Part shown: piece after piece, positions 52,688 through 61,573 of the stretch
Layout: each line of letters starts with the position of its first letter
How positions within the stretch are numbered: position 1 is the stretch's first letter
Source: Arthrobacter beigongshangensis
GTDB lineage: Bacteria > Bacillota > Bacilli > Bacillales_A > Planococcaceae
DNA length: 64,000 nt
Assembly (NCBI RefSeq): GCF_016820585.1
Contig: NZ_JADHDX010000013.1
Location: 1 to 64,000, forward strand
Direction: 5' to 3'
Made by a program: the position numbers and the translations under genes
Notes under the pieces: generated by a model
What the model saw: the letters and a program-made list of their open reading frames with translations, nothing else
What the model was told of the DNA's origin: nothing
Database searches by the model: none

Positions 52688-52771
52688 GTGAGCGTGTTTC
52701 AAGCAATTGTCCTTATGATTAGCTTCGCCAGCCTAATCGTTGCTGTCATCGCATTATCACAAAAGAAATAA
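52688..52771 (+). CDS. Putative type I holin-like toxin peptide (27 aa)
   Basis: GTG at 52688 after AAGGGGGTG encodes 27 residues: MSVFQAIVLMISFASLIVAV, then a short polar end with two lysines. Size, single membrane helix and opening residues match the putative holin-like toxin family of Bacillota, whose mRNA is controlled by an antisense RNA. The leader (CACC...GGTG around the ribosome site) may hide the start. The long 3' region has two hairpins, as in par-type type I systems. Toxicity is inferred from family, not shown. Confidence 0.7.
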   Translation: MSVFQAIVLMISFASLIVAVIALSQKK

Positions 52772-52821
52772 CCCGCCCTTGAGCCTCCAAGCAAATGAGC
52801 GGATTATTCTGTAGAGTTTGC

Positions 52822-52889
52822 TGATCGCCTTTGAAGCGATCCTATTTTATTGCAAAGCCGTTTGATGGTTGCGCATCAGACGGTCTTTT
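52822..52889 (+). terminator. 3' hairpins and terminator of the toxin transcript
   Basis: A first hairpin GATCGC-CTTTGAA-GCGATC lies at 52823-52841. A terminator CCGTTTGATG-GTTGCG-CATCAGACGG then TCTTTTT lies at 52858-52889. An antisense antitoxin RNA would be expected to overlap this region on the minus strand. The 200 bp beyond (52890-53094) show nothing else. Confidence 0.7.
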
Positions 52890-53094
52890 TAATATATGCT
52901 ACTTCACTACTAGTATACGTTGTGCACTTCCGAATTTCAAGTTCGTTGCAATTGGTGTAGAGACGTTAGAATTTGTTCCCGCTAGCACTTTTTATAACAC
53001 ATGAACGTAACTCAATCAGCAGTATTTTCACCGCCACGGTAAGGGTGGTAAATTATGAATCTCTAAGTATGACAAATCAATTTCTTCTTCGTTA

Positions 53095-53718
53095 TTAATT
53101 ATCGAAATACTGGGGGTTAAGTGTATTTTGATGCGTATATGGATGCAATTGGTTGACGTATTGATAGGAGGTGTTGTCATTTGCTCTATTGCAGTCGCTA
53201 GGCGGACCAATAAATGTTGATGGCTTAACGGGAGCAATTGCTTTCTCCCATTGACCTTCATCAAGACAATAGGTGTGCGCCATAATATTGGCAGGCGTTA
53301 ATGTTAAAAGGTCAGAGCCTAGAATTACTTCCGGAGTTGACGCATCAAAAATTCCTAGAAAATGAGTGTCATTAGCCGTGGCTACCATGTAATGCCACCA
53401 GCCTTGAGGTACGTTTGCTACCTGTCCGGCTGTAATAGGATAATCTTGAATTTGCTTTGTAAAAGGATTGAGTAACGATACAGTAACAGCACCAGAAATA
53501 CAATAGAGTAGCTCTGCGGCATGTTGGTGGTAATGAGGCTCAATCACATTATCAGCGTTAAGAAAAATATCAAGCAAAGACACATTTTCTAGCGTGTTTA
53601 ATTGATTGATGCCAAGTACATTAATAAAATTTTGATTATTTTTCTTGAAAAGCGGACTGTTATTTACATCAAAAGTGAACTGTGTTGCCGGTGACGTGTA
53701 ATCGATAATTGACCCCAT
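53095..53718 (-). CDS. Cupin-domain protein
   Basis: 207 residues. A cupin barrel is visible: PHYHQHAAELLYCISGAVTV (H-x-H...E metal motif) near residue 63 and VPQGWWHYMVATANDTHFLG for the second motif. The C-terminal tail is rich in Asn/His/Gln/Tyr. GGAAGGATGTACTT precedes the ATG. Cupins of this shape resemble oxalate decarboxylase-like or auxin-binding-like folds, but the substrate is unknown. It lies between the toxin gene and the YolD-like gene, opposite to both. Confidence 0.75.
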   Translation of the reverse strand: MGSIIDYTSPATQFTFDVNNSPLFKKNNQNFINVLGINQLNTLENVSLLDIFLNADNVIEPHYHQHAAELLYCISGAVTVSLLNPFTKQIQDYPITAGQVANVPQGWWHYMVATANDTHFLGIFDASTPEVILGSDLLTLTPANIMAHTYCLDEGQWEKAIAPVKPSTFIGPPSDCNRANDNTSYQYVNQLHPYTHQNTLNPQYFDN

Positions 53719-53820
53719 AAGTACATCCTTCCGTCATAATCTCAAATATGCGTAGTTCGCACATTTTTACAGGGTATGTATGAATTCATTTTTGTGTGAT
53801 GATTGCTAATAAGCAATAGC

Positions 53821-53864
53821 TTGCCAAAAGTATATACATGCATTTATAATGGGAACTAATGTTC
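53821..53864 (+). promoter_or_regulatory. SOS promoter of the YolD-like gene
   Basis: TTGCCA (53821-53826), an 18-nt spacer and TATAAT (53845-53850) are followed at once by a LexA box GAACTAATGTTC (53853-53864), an exact GAAC-N4-GTTC match. The gene thus has its own SOS control. Confidence 0.85.
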
Positions 53865-53891
53865 TTGTCTGGTGGAAAGGAGGAAGTACAA

Positions 53892-54227
53892 ATGATTCGC
53901 GATCGAGGACGTATCAAATGGACAGCGATGATGTTGCCAGAACACTTGGCGAAGTTACGTGATTGGGTTGGTGAAGATGACTTTGAAGAAAAACCGGATA
54001 TTGACGAATGGACTCTACAAGAGTTTCAACAGCAGTTGGCCATTGCATATCAATCGAACTGTGAAATTCGAGTCAAGACATGGAACATAGGGGTGCTTGC
54101 TAATATAACAGGCATCTTGACTAGAATCGACGAACAAGCCCGGCTCATTTACATAACGGATGGGTTAACAGTGCAGAAGATATTGTTGAACAGCATTGTC
54201 GGAATTGAAACGATTACGACGGATTAA
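53892..54227 (+). CDS. yqjX: YolD-like protein (YqjX type)
   Basis: 111-residue YolD-family protein, the regular small partner of SOS-induced Y polymerases in Bacillus. It opens IRDRGRIKWTAMMLPEHLAKL with the family's typical K-W-x-x-A-M-M-L-P start, and ends in a beta-rich domain (GILTRIDEQARLIYI). ATG at 53892 has GGAGGAAGTACAA upstream. In B. subtilis it directly follows yqjW; here 1.4 kb of other genes intervene, but its own LexA box keeps it in the SOS regulon. Confidence 0.88.
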   Translation: MIRDRGRIKWTAMMLPEHLAKLRDWVGEDDFEEKPDIDEWTLQEFQQQLAIAYQSNCEIRVKTWNIGVLANITGILTRIDEQARLIYITDGLTVQKILLNSIVGIETITTD

Positions 54228-54233
54228 TTAGCT

Positions 54234-54683
54234 CTAGTGGTCATGCTCGTCTACTTGCTCCTTCAAGACAGTTAATAGCATAAAACCTTCAATGAATAAA
54301 TCTTGATCGCAGCCTTCCAGTGTATATGTGAGTACTTGTTGACCATTTCCCGTGATAAGATCCGTACAGGTCATAGTAAATTTGGCAGGATCATTTCCTT
54401 TGTTGCTATTTTTGGACCGGTCAATTTCCAAATCGATGGATGAACCATCGAAAGTCAGATTGTAAAGTGTCGGTTCTCCCTCAAGTGTGTAATTCGCAAT
54501 CCGTATAGAATCTGGCTTATCCCTTTCGACACTGTCCAAGAACAATTCAAAGCTTGGAAAATTATAAACGGGACCATTCATATTAATAACATCTCCGTTT
54601 TTCACTGCTTTTTCGCTATCATATGAACAGGCTGATACTAGTACTATTCCGAGAATCCAAAGTAAGTACAAAAGTTTCCGCAT
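54234..54683 (-). CDS. DUF4362-type lipoprotein
   Basis: 149 residues with a signal peptide and lipobox (LLWILGIVLVSAC). The mature part begins KNGDVINMNGPVYNF and has SIRIANYTLEGEPTLYNLTF and a second pair of cysteines (TCTD, GCDQD), typical of DUF4362 exported proteins. ATG at 54683 is chosen because GGAGGG is upstream; a longer in-frame extension lacks a ribosome site. Function unknown. It converges with the YolD-like gene. Confidence 0.8.
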   Translation of the reverse strand: MRKLLYLLWILGIVLVSACSYDSEKAVKNGDVINMNGPVYNFPSFELFLDSVERDKPDSIRIANYTLEGEPTLYNLTFDGSSIDLEIDRSKNSNKGNDPAKFTMTCTDLITGNGQQVLTYTLEGCDQDLFIEGFMLLTVLKEQVDEHDH

Positions 54684-54893
54684 TTTATCCCTCCGGCAAT
54701 TAACTAGGTCTTCACCTTCACTATATGGTTTTATCACGCGTTATATTACTGTAGTTACTTCGAAAACCGAATAATTTAAAACTCGGACCTTTTCTATTGT
54801 TCAGACATTTGCTAAACTATTCAAAGGGCAATTTGAAACAGTGGAAATCTAAACGCTCTGCAGATTCAAATTTCAGATCCAATTAGACCAAGG

Positions 54894-54899
54894 TATAAT
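54894..54899 (+). promoter_or_regulatory. Candidate -10 of the ABC exporter operon
   Basis: TATAAT at 54894-54899, 30 bp before the first ABC gene; the -35 region (TTTCAG) is poor, suggesting regulated expression. No leader peptide with a bmrB-like arrangement was recognised in the 190 bp upstream. Confidence 0.35.
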
Positions 54900-54929
54900 T
54901 GATTTTTAAAGAAAAGTAGGGGAAGCCAA

Positions 54930-56684
54930 GTGAAAGTTTTAGTACAATTGAGTTGGTTTTTTAAACAACAGAAAAAGCAATACATATTTGGCATTGCTAT
55001 GCTTGTTTTTGTATCGCTCTTGCAGCTCCTCCCTCCGAAAATTATCGGAATTATCGTTGATGATATTACGCTAGGTGAATTGACGGCTGGGGGGCTGACA
55101 AAATGGCTTATTATTTTAGGAGTGGCGGGCATTCTCATGTATGTTGCGCGTTTCTATTGGCGCGTGATGATTTTTGGTTCAGCCGTACTACTATCTCGTA
55201 AAATGCGTGAAAAATTATTCAATCATTTTACAAGAATGTCACCTTCCTTCTATCAAAAAAGAAGAGTAGGCGATTTAATGGCCCACGCTACAAATGATAT
55301 TAACGCTGTACAACAAACGGCGGGTATGGGCGTTTTAACACTGGTCGACTCCATCTCAACAGGTGGATTTGTTATTTTGACAATGGCGATTACTATCAAT
55401 TGGAAACTAACATTAATTGCCCTCATTCCATTGCCGTTTATGATTTTCATGACGGGTTATTATGGGAAGTTGCTGCGAAATCGTTTCCGCTTTGCGCAAG
55501 AAGCTTTTTCTAATTTGAATGACAAAACACAGGAAAGTATATCGGGCATTAAAGTCATCAAAACATTTGGCCAGCAGCAGGAGGATATTGAGGATTTCAC
55601 GAATTTATCGACTGATGTTGTCGCTAAAAACATGCGGGTTGCTAAAATCGATGCATTATTCGATCCGACGATAACAGGAATTTTTGCGATTTCATACATT
55701 TTGTCGTTCTTTTTCGGAACGAAGTTTATCATGGCAGGTGACATGTCAATCGGGGATATGGTGGCGTTTAGTACATACCTGGGCCTCCTTGTGTGGCCGA
55801 TGCTGGCATTTGGGTTCCTGTTTAATATTGTGGAACGTGGAAATGCATCCTATAGCAGGATTACAGAACTATTATCTATCGAACCAGAAATTAAAGACCT
55901 ACCCGGCGCCATCGATAAAAGGCCAGAGGGTGATCTCTATTTCGATATCGTTGAATTCAAATTCCCTGATGACGAACGCCCTGCTTTGTATAATGTTCAC
56001 TTCACGTTGCAGCGAGGAGAAACGATGGGAATTGTAGGGAAAACGGGTTCGGGGAAAACTGCTATTTTGAAATTATTGCTCCGGGAATTTGAAGGGTACA
56101 AAGGTAGCGTGGTCTATGGGGGAAGCCCAATCAACCAGTACAAGCAGCAGCGTTTACGGGAATCCATCGGCTATGTGCCACAAGATCATTTCTTATTCTC
56201 AACAACACTATCTGAAAACATTGCGTTTACCAATCCTAACATTGCGACCGAGAAAATTTATGAGGCGGCACGACTTGCGCATATCCATGACGACATTTTA
56301 GGGTTTACAGAAGGCTATGACACTGTGGTCGGCGAACGCGGCGTATCGTTATCAGGTGGGCAAAAGCAACGGGTTTCCATTGCGCGTGCGTTAATTATGG
56401 AGCCAGAATTATTGATTTTGGATGATTCCTTGTCGGCTGTTGATGCGAAAACAGAGGAAGCTATTTTGGAATCGCTCAAACAAACACGGACAGGTGAAAC
56501 GACGATTATTACGTCACACCGTTTAAGTGCCATCCAACATGCGCATAAGATCATAGTCCTCGACGAAGGAACAATTGTAGAGGCGGGAACGCATGAGGAG
56601 TTAATTGAGATGGATGGTAAATATAAAGAAATGTATGATTTGCAACAACTAGAAGTACTTGTCGAACAAGGAGGTGAGGGGTAA
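54930..56684 (+). CDS. bmrC: ABC multidrug exporter half-transporter, BmrC-like
   Basis: 584 residues: six-helix membrane domain then a nucleotide-binding domain. Walker A GKTGSGKTAILKLL, signature VSLSGGQKQRVSIARAL and Walker B LLILDDSLSAVDAKTEEAI. The residue after the Walker B Asp is Asp, not the catalytic Glu, marking one degenerate ATP site as in B. subtilis BmrC. It pairs with the next gene (1-nt overlap) as a heterodimeric multidrug exporter. The GTG start has TAGGGGAAG upstream. Confidence 0.87.
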   Translation: MKVLVQLSWFFKQQKKQYIFGIAMLVFVSLLQLLPPKIIGIIVDDITLGELTAGGLTKWLIILGVAGILMYVARFYWRVMIFGSAVLLSRKMREKLFNHFTRMSPSFYQKRRVGDLMAHATNDINAVQQTAGMGVLTLVDSISTGGFVILTMAITINWKLTLIALIPLPFMIFMTGYYGKLLRNRFRFAQEAFSNLNDKTQESISGIKVIKTFGQQQEDIEDFTNLSTDVVAKNMRVAKIDALFDPTITGIFAISYILSFFFGTKFIMAGDMSIGDMVAFSTYLGLLVWPMLAFGFLFNIVERGNASYSRITELLSIEPEIKDLPGAIDKRPEGDLYFDIVEFKFPDDERPALYNVHFTLQRGETMGIVGKTGSGKTAILKLLLREFEGYKGSVVYGGSPINQYKQQRLRESIGYVPQDHFLFSTTLSENIAFTNPNIATEKIYEAARLAHIHDDILGFTEGYDTVVGERGVSLSGGQKQRVSIARALIMEPELLILDDSLSAVDAKTEEAILESLKQTRTGETTIITSHRLSAIQHAHKIIVLDEGTIVEAGTHEELIEMDGKYKEMYDLQQLEVLVEQGGEG

Positions 56685-58471
56685 TGTCGATGGAGAAACA
56701 GCCAAAACTAACAGCAAAAGATCAATGGTTGGTTTTCAAAAGACTGTTAAGCTATGCTATCCCTCATAAAAAAAGTATACTCATTGCGCTTACCTTATTG
56801 ATATTGACGACGATTGGTACGATTGTAGGACCGTTAATCATTCAGCGCTTTATCGACAATCATTTGACACCGATGAGCTTTCCGTGGGATACGATCGCGA
56901 CGATTGCAATTGTATACATTGTGATTCAAGTATTCATTGTCGTGGTGTCCTATTTCCAGCTAATGCGTTTCCAGGATATCGCATTGAAAATCATTCAGCA
57001 AATGCGGATTGACGTGTTTTCAAAGGTTCAAGGACTTGGAATGCGTTACTTCGATAAAACACCTGCAGGTAGTATCGTGTCACGCGTTACAAATGACACG
57101 GAATCGATCAAAGAAATGTTTGTCAGTGTCATTGTCACGTTTTTACAAGCAATTTTTATTTTGATTGGTGTCTATATTGCTCTCTTCTCACTGGATCGTA
57201 AGTTAGCACTGATATCGCTAGTATTATTGCCTTTAATCCTCCTGGTGATTGTCGCCTACAGACGCTATAGCGCTGACTTTTACCAAGATATAAGGGAACG
57301 TTTAAGCCAGCTGAATGCCAAAATTGCTGAATCGTTATCAGGTATGGGGATGGTTCAGGCATTTAGACAGGAAGACCGTCTAGAGGCTGAATTCGATGCG
57401 ATTAATGAAAAGCATTTCCGAGCGGGAATGCGCAATATTAAATTCGATAGTGTGCTACTTGGACCTGCGATTGACCTGCTATATGCAGCAGCAATTGTAT
57501 TCGTTCTCGGTTATTTCGGATTTATGTCACTTGACAGTGCAGTTGAAGTAGGAATTCTTTACGTTTTCACTACATTAATCGGTAAGCTTTTCCAGCCTAT
57601 TCAGCAAGTCATGCAACGCCTCTCGATTTTTCAACAAGCACTCGTCTCTGCTTCGCGTGTCTTTGTATTGATGGATGATTCTGATATGGAGCCAGAGCAA
57701 CAAAGCACTAGCAATGCAACTATCCAAGATGGAAAAATTGAATTTCGTAATGTGACATTTTCGTATGATGGGCAAATGAATGTGTTGAAAAATATTTCAT
57801 TCACAGCGAACGCAGGAGAAACGGTTGCTCTCGTTGGCCATACAGGTAGCGGGAAAAGTTCCATCATCAACTTGCTTATGCGATTTTATGAATACGAACA
57901 CGGGGACGTCTACATTGATGGTATCTCATTGAAGGAATTTTCAAAGCAGGAACTGCGTCAGAAAATGGGGCTAGTTTTGCAAGATCCCTTCCTGTTTTAC
58001 GGGGATATTGAAAGTAATATCCGTTTGCATGATCAGGAGATGACCTCTGCCGAAGTGAGAGCGGCCGCTGAATTTGTGCAAGCAAATGAATTTATTGAAA
58101 GGTTACCTGACAAATATGCACAAAAAGTGACAGAACGCGGCTCGACTTTTTCTAGTGGGCAGCGTCAGCTTGTCGCATTCGCACGGACGATTGCAACGAA
58201 TCCCAAAGTGCTCGTTCTCGATGAAGCAACGGCAAACATTGACACAGAAACGGAAGTCGCTATCCAGGCAAGCTTGGAGAAGATGCGCAAAGGACGTACA
58301 ACAATCGCCATTGCTCACCGTTTGAGTACTATTCAAGACGCAGAACTGATACTTGTTCTTCATAAAGGTGAAATTGTTGAACGTGGAACACATCAGGAAT
58401 TGTTAACACAACAAGGTCTTTATCATAAGATGTATTTGCTGCAAAATGGCATTTTAGAAGACAGCATTTAG
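56684..58471 (+). CDS. bmrD: ABC multidrug exporter half-transporter, BmrD-like
   Basis: 595 residues with an N-terminal six-helix domain and a nucleotide-binding domain. Walker A GHTGSGKSSIINLL, Walker B VLVLDEATANIDTETEVAI with the catalytic Glu intact. The signature motif reads FSSGQRQLVAFARTI (FSSGQ rather than LSGGQ), the expected asymmetric pattern of the partner to BmrC. ATG overlaps the BmrC stop by one base. Together they form a drug exporter; substrates cannot be predicted. Confidence 0.87.
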   Translation: MSMEKQPKLTAKDQWLVFKRLLSYAIPHKKSILIALTLLILTTIGTIVGPLIIQRFIDNHLTPMSFPWDTIATIAIVYIVIQVFIVVVSYFQLMRFQDIALKIIQQMRIDVFSKVQGLGMRYFDKTPAGSIVSRVTNDTESIKEMFVSVIVTFLQAIFILIGVYIALFSLDRKLALISLVLLPLILLVIVAYRRYSADFYQDIRERLSQLNAKIAESLSGMGMVQAFRQEDRLEAEFDAINEKHFRAGMRNIKFDSVLLGPAIDLLYAAAIVFVLGYFGFMSLDSAVEVGILYVFTTLIGKLFQPIQQVMQRLSIFQQALVSASRVFVLMDDSDMEPEQQSTSNATIQDGKIEFRNVTFSYDGQMNVLKNISFTANAGETVALVGHTGSGKSSIINLLMRFYEYEHGDVYIDGISLKEFSKQELRQKMGLVLQDPFLFYGDIESNIRLHDQEMTSAEVRAAAEFVQANEFIERLPDKYAQKVTERGSTFSSGQRQLVAFARTIATNPKVLVLDEATANIDTETEVAIQASLEKMRKGRTTIAIAHRLSTIQDAELILVLHKGEIVERGTHQELLTQQGLYHKMYLLQNGILEDSI

Positions 58472-58476
58472 AATAT

Positions 58477-58521
58477 AACCCGGCTCAAACGTACTTTTAT
58501 TCGGTACATGTGAGCCGGGTT
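58477..58521 (+). terminator. Terminator after the ABC exporter
   Basis: AACCCGGCTCA (58477-58487) and TGAGCCGGGTT (58511-58521) form a perfect 11-bp stem; an inner GTAC/GTAC pair lies in the loop. The T-tail is short (AAAT). Confidence 0.7.
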
Positions 58522-58627
58522 AAATGTATACTATAAAAATGTCATAAACTGTTCACAGACAAATAAGGCGTATTTCGGTGCTTCTTTTGATACGATTAGG
58601 TTAGAAAAGATAGAAGGGAAGAGAATA

Positions 58628-59338
58628 ATGGCACCAGACTTAAATCTATTTCTCGCTTTCGGCGCCGGATTTTTAAGCTTTATATCTCCTTGTACATTGC
58701 CTTTGTATCCAGCATTCTTATCGTATATTACGGGCATGTCATTGGATGAATTGAAATCGGATTCGAAACGCATGAGTAAAAGTGGAATGCTGCATACGCT
58801 GTTCTTTTTAATTGGATTTTCACTTATTTTTATTGTACTTGGTTTTGGATCATCATTCCTAGGCCGGTTCTTCATTGAAAATCAAGAAATTCTAAGGCAA
58901 GTGGGAGCTATTTTCATTGTCTTATTTGGTGTGATGATCGCCGGTATATTTACACCCAAGTTTCTTATGCAGGAAAAGAAGCTACAATTTAAAAATAGAC
59001 CTTCTGGCTACGCTGGGTCCGTGCTAATTGGGCTTGGATTCGCAGCGGGTTGGACGCCATGTTCTGGACCTATCATCGGAGCCATTATCGGATTAGCTGC
59101 TGCCAACCCGGGGTCAGGTATGGTGTATATGCTATTATACGTCCTTGGTTTCGCGATACCATTCTTCATCCTCTCGTTCTATGTGACCAGGCTTAGCTGG
59201 ATTCGGAAATCAAGTGGCATCATTATGAAGGTGGGCGGCTACATTATGATTGCAGTCGGGATTCTATTGTTTTTCGATGGTATGACGTACATCATCAGTT
59301 TATTGAGTCCGATTTTTGGAGACTTTACAGGTTTTTAA
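58628..59338 (+). CDS. ccdA: Cytochrome c biogenesis protein CcdA
   Basis: 236-residue, six-helix membrane protein of the DsbD/CcdA type that passes electrons from the cytosol to apocytochrome c thiols. The pair of conserved cysteines lies in FISPCTLPLYPAFL near residue 22 and GWTPCSGPIIGAIIG near residue 143. GAAGGGAAGAG precedes the ATG. It heads a block with a thioredoxin-like gene and ccdC. Confidence 0.92.
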   Translation: MAPDLNLFLAFGAGFLSFISPCTLPLYPAFLSYITGMSLDELKSDSKRMSKSGMLHTLFFLIGFSLIFIVLGFGSSFLGRFFIENQEILRQVGAIFIVLFGVMIAGIFTPKFLMQEKKLQFKNRPSGYAGSVLIGLGFAAGWTPCSGPIIGAIIGLAAANPGSGMVYMLLYVLGFAIPFFILSFYVTRLSWIRKSSGIIMKVGGYIMIAVGILLFFDGMTYIISLLSPIFGDFTGF

Positions 59339-59356
59339 TTTGGAAGGGGATCACTC

Positions 59357-59683
59357 ATGGAACAAATAGCTTCGTTTGAAGATTGGATTGAGACAATCGA
59401 GCGAGAAAATGAGTTACTTCTTTTCGTGAAAACCAATAATTGTTCGGTCTGTGATGGATTATATCCACAAGTAGAAGTCTTAAAAGCGGACTATCCAATC
59501 CCTTTTTATCAAGTAAATATAGCGCAAGTACCGGAAATAGCGGGACAGTTGTCATTGTTTACGGCACCGGTTGTCTTGTTGTTTTACGAAGCTAAGGAGT
59601 ACACGCGATTTGCTAGGTTTGTTCGGATCGAAGAGTTAAAGCAACGCTTAGCGGAGCTTATTGAACGGGGGAAACCAGATTGA
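59357..59683 (+). CDS. Thioredoxin-like protein
   Basis: 108 residues with the thioredoxin fold pattern. The CxxC motif is TNNCSVCDGLYPQVEVL near residue 31, followed by YQVNIAQVPEIAGQLSLFTA with the cis-proline region TAPVVLLF. No signal peptide, so it acts in the cytosol, perhaps passing electrons to CcdA. It replaces the CheY-like yneI found between ccdA and ccdC in B. subtilis. It overlaps ccdC by 4 nt (TTGA). Confidence 0.8.
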   Translation: MEQIASFEDWIETIERENELLLFVKTNNCSVCDGLYPQVEVLKADYPIPFYQVNIAQVPEIAGQLSLFTAPVVLLFYEAKEYTRFARFVRIEELKQRLAELIERGKPD

Positions 59684-60180
59684 GCGAATTGGTTGAAATG
59701 ATTTTCACAAAAGTCCCCCCCGTTTATCTTATTATCGGTTCAACGGCAATCGCATTGTTCATGGGAATATTAGCACTCATCGTTCGAACAAAGGCTGCCA
59801 AAAAGCCGGTGACTGCGAAAAGGATTATCCTACCGCCTCTTTTTATGTCAACCGGTGCACTGATGTTTATATTCGAAGAATTCAGGGTACCTCCGTTGCA
59901 AATTGTGGAGGCACTCATTGTTGGGGCACTATTCTCCATCATTTTGATTAAAACGACACACTTCGAACAGAAGGACAATGGCATTTACGTTAAACGTTCA
60001 AAAGCGTTTCTATTCATCTTACTGGGACTACTCATTGTTCGGCTGGTCGGCAAGCTCATCCTGAGCAATTCGATTGACGTTGGTGAATTGGGTGGCATGT
60101 TTTGGATTCTTGCATTCGGCATGATTGTTCCATGGCGAATTGGCATGCTGTCGAAGTTTAACTCACTTCAGAAAATATAA
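59680..60180 (+). CDS. ccdC: CcdC-family membrane protein
   Basis: 166-residue protein with five hydrophobic helices (VYLIIGSTAIALFMGILALI; LFMSTGALMFIFEE; ALFSIILIKTTH; FLFILLGLLIVRLVG; WILAFGMIVPW). It matches CcdC of B. subtilis, a membrane protein linked to cytochrome c assembly. The TTG start overlaps the preceding stop in TTGA. A terminator follows. Confidence 0.85.
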   Translation: MSELVEMIFTKVPPVYLIIGSTAIALFMGILALIVRTKAAKKPVTAKRIILPPLFMSTGALMFIFEEFRVPPLQIVEALIVGALFSIILIKTTHFEQKDNGIYVKRSKAFLFILLGLLIVRLVGKLILSNSIDVGELGGMFWILAFGMIVPWRIGMLSKFNSLQKI

Positions 60181-60197
60181 TAACAAGAACTAAACTA

Positions 60198-60236
60198 AAA
60201 AAAGATGCTCACACAATTTGTGTAGGCATCTTTTTT
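60198..60236 (+). terminator. Terminator after ccdC
   Basis: AAAAAAGATGC (60198-60208) pairs with GCATCTTTTTT (60226-60236); an inner CACA/TGTG stem extends it. Confidence 0.9.
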
Positions 60237-60290
60237 GGTTACGCCTCGCCAAAATTTGTGATATTCGCGGGGGGCTTTTGTAGAATGATG

Positions 60291-60713
60291 TTAAAATAGA
60301 TGTTCATAGGGAGTTAAATCAATATCCATAGATGATAGCTTTTTCCGTAGAAATTTATGGTCCCGTTTTGGCGTCGCCTGTATATAACCGCGAATAATAA
60401 GATCATGATTAATTTTCGGTGCTTTTTCATCTAATGCAATCTCACCAATTTTCCCGGCGATTTTTTGCTTGGCAACAGGTCGGAATAACTCTGGTACTGG
60501 GGTGACGAGCTCGTTGAGTAGTAATTTAGCTTCGTCATTCCAAAGATGAAGGGAACTCTCCACATAATGCTCTTCCCAGTCAAGCGTCGATTTACCATCT
60601 GCTTTCGGAAATACTTTGAGAAATTTCCGAAACATGAAGAAGCCGCCTATGGCAAAAAGTCCAACGAGAACAAAGGTCCATAAAGTAATCAACCACATAA
60701 ATAAATCTGGCAA
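60291..60713 (-). CDS. yneK: DUF2621 protein (YneK-like)
   Basis: 140 residues. An N-terminal membrane helix (WLITLWTFVLVGLFAIGGFF) is followed by a conserved cytosolic part (TLDWEEHYVESSLHLWNDEA, PVAKQKIAGKIGEIALDE, RDHKFLRKKLSSMDIDLTPY), as in Bacillus YneK. The start is TTG at 60713 with GAAGAGGTG upstream. In B. subtilis yneK also follows ccdC. Function unknown. Confidence 0.82.
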   Translation of the reverse strand: MPDLFMWLITLWTFVLVGLFAIGGFFMFRKFLKVFPKADGKSTLDWEEHYVESSLHLWNDEAKLLLNELVTPVPELFRPVAKQKIAGKIGEIALDEKAPKINHDLIIRGYIQATPKRDHKFLRKKLSSMDIDLTPYEHLF

Positions 60714-60935
60714 TAGTCTTCACCTCTTCCATATCTATTCACCATTATAAGAGTATCAGTAAAAAAATACACGAACAATGTATTTCTAAGCTTAATTTAT
60801 ACTGAGCCCCTTAAAGTGAAGCGGACTTCACAAAATCGTCAAAGTTTCAAGGAGTGATTATCGACTCGTTTGCTTGTGAAGGTGAATTACATCCGCTATG
60901 ATAAACGTATAAACAGTATAGTGAGGGATAAGAAG

Positions 60936-61532
60936 ATGCGTAGAAATTTATTATTACCGTATATTTTACTTGTAGTACTTGTCCTGGCAGCTTGTTCAGG
61001 ACCAGGCGGCTTCAAAGCAGACTTTGAATATCAAATCGCACCGTTTGAATTTACAAATCAGCATAATGAGCAAGTTTCGCTTGATGATTTGGAAGGACAA
61101 GTGTGGTTATCTCAATTTATATTCACAAAGTGTACATCAGTCTGCCCACCGATGATGGTGAATATGGTGGACATCCAAGCAAAACTAGCTGAAGAAGGCG
61201 TAGAAGACTATAAAATCGTATCATTTAGCGTCGATCCAGAAGTGGATACACCTGAAGTGTTACAAGAGTATCTTGATATGTTCGATACAAAGGACCAAAG
61301 TAAGTGGGAAATGCTAACGGGTTACACAATGGAGGATATTTCGAAGTTTGCGCTGGAATCTTTTAAGACAATTGTAGTTGATGATCCAAACTCTGACCAG
61401 GTGACACATGGTGTTCAATTTTCACTCGTCAATCAGCAGGGACAAATCGTCAAAATGTATAAAGGCGATACGGATGTCCAATTTGAACAAATTGTTAAAG
61501 ATATGAAAGCACTTATTAAAGCAGGTGCTTAA
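60936..61532 (+). CDS. SCO1/SenC family copper-delivery lipoprotein
   Basis: 198 residues. The signal ends at the lipobox VLAAC. The thioredoxin-like domain has the copper-binding pair FTKCTSVCPPMM near residue 68 and the later His in QVTHGVQFSLV. Sco proteins deliver copper to the CuA site of cytochrome c oxidase. ATG at 60936 has GTGAGGGATAAG upstream. It fits the nearby cytochrome-maturation genes ccdA/ccdC. Confidence 0.88.
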   Translation: MRRNLLLPYILLVVLVLAACSGPGGFKADFEYQIAPFEFTNQHNEQVSLDDLEGQVWLSQFIFTKCTSVCPPMMVNMVDIQAKLAEEGVEDYKIVSFSVDPEVDTPEVLQEYLDMFDTKDQSKWEMLTGYTMEDISKFALESFKTIVVDDPNSDQVTHGVQFSLVNQQGQIVKMYKGDTDVQFEQIVKDMKALIKAGA

Positions 61533-61573
61533 TCAGCATATGTAAGACTGGAACTGATGGGGTGTAAAGAGTC

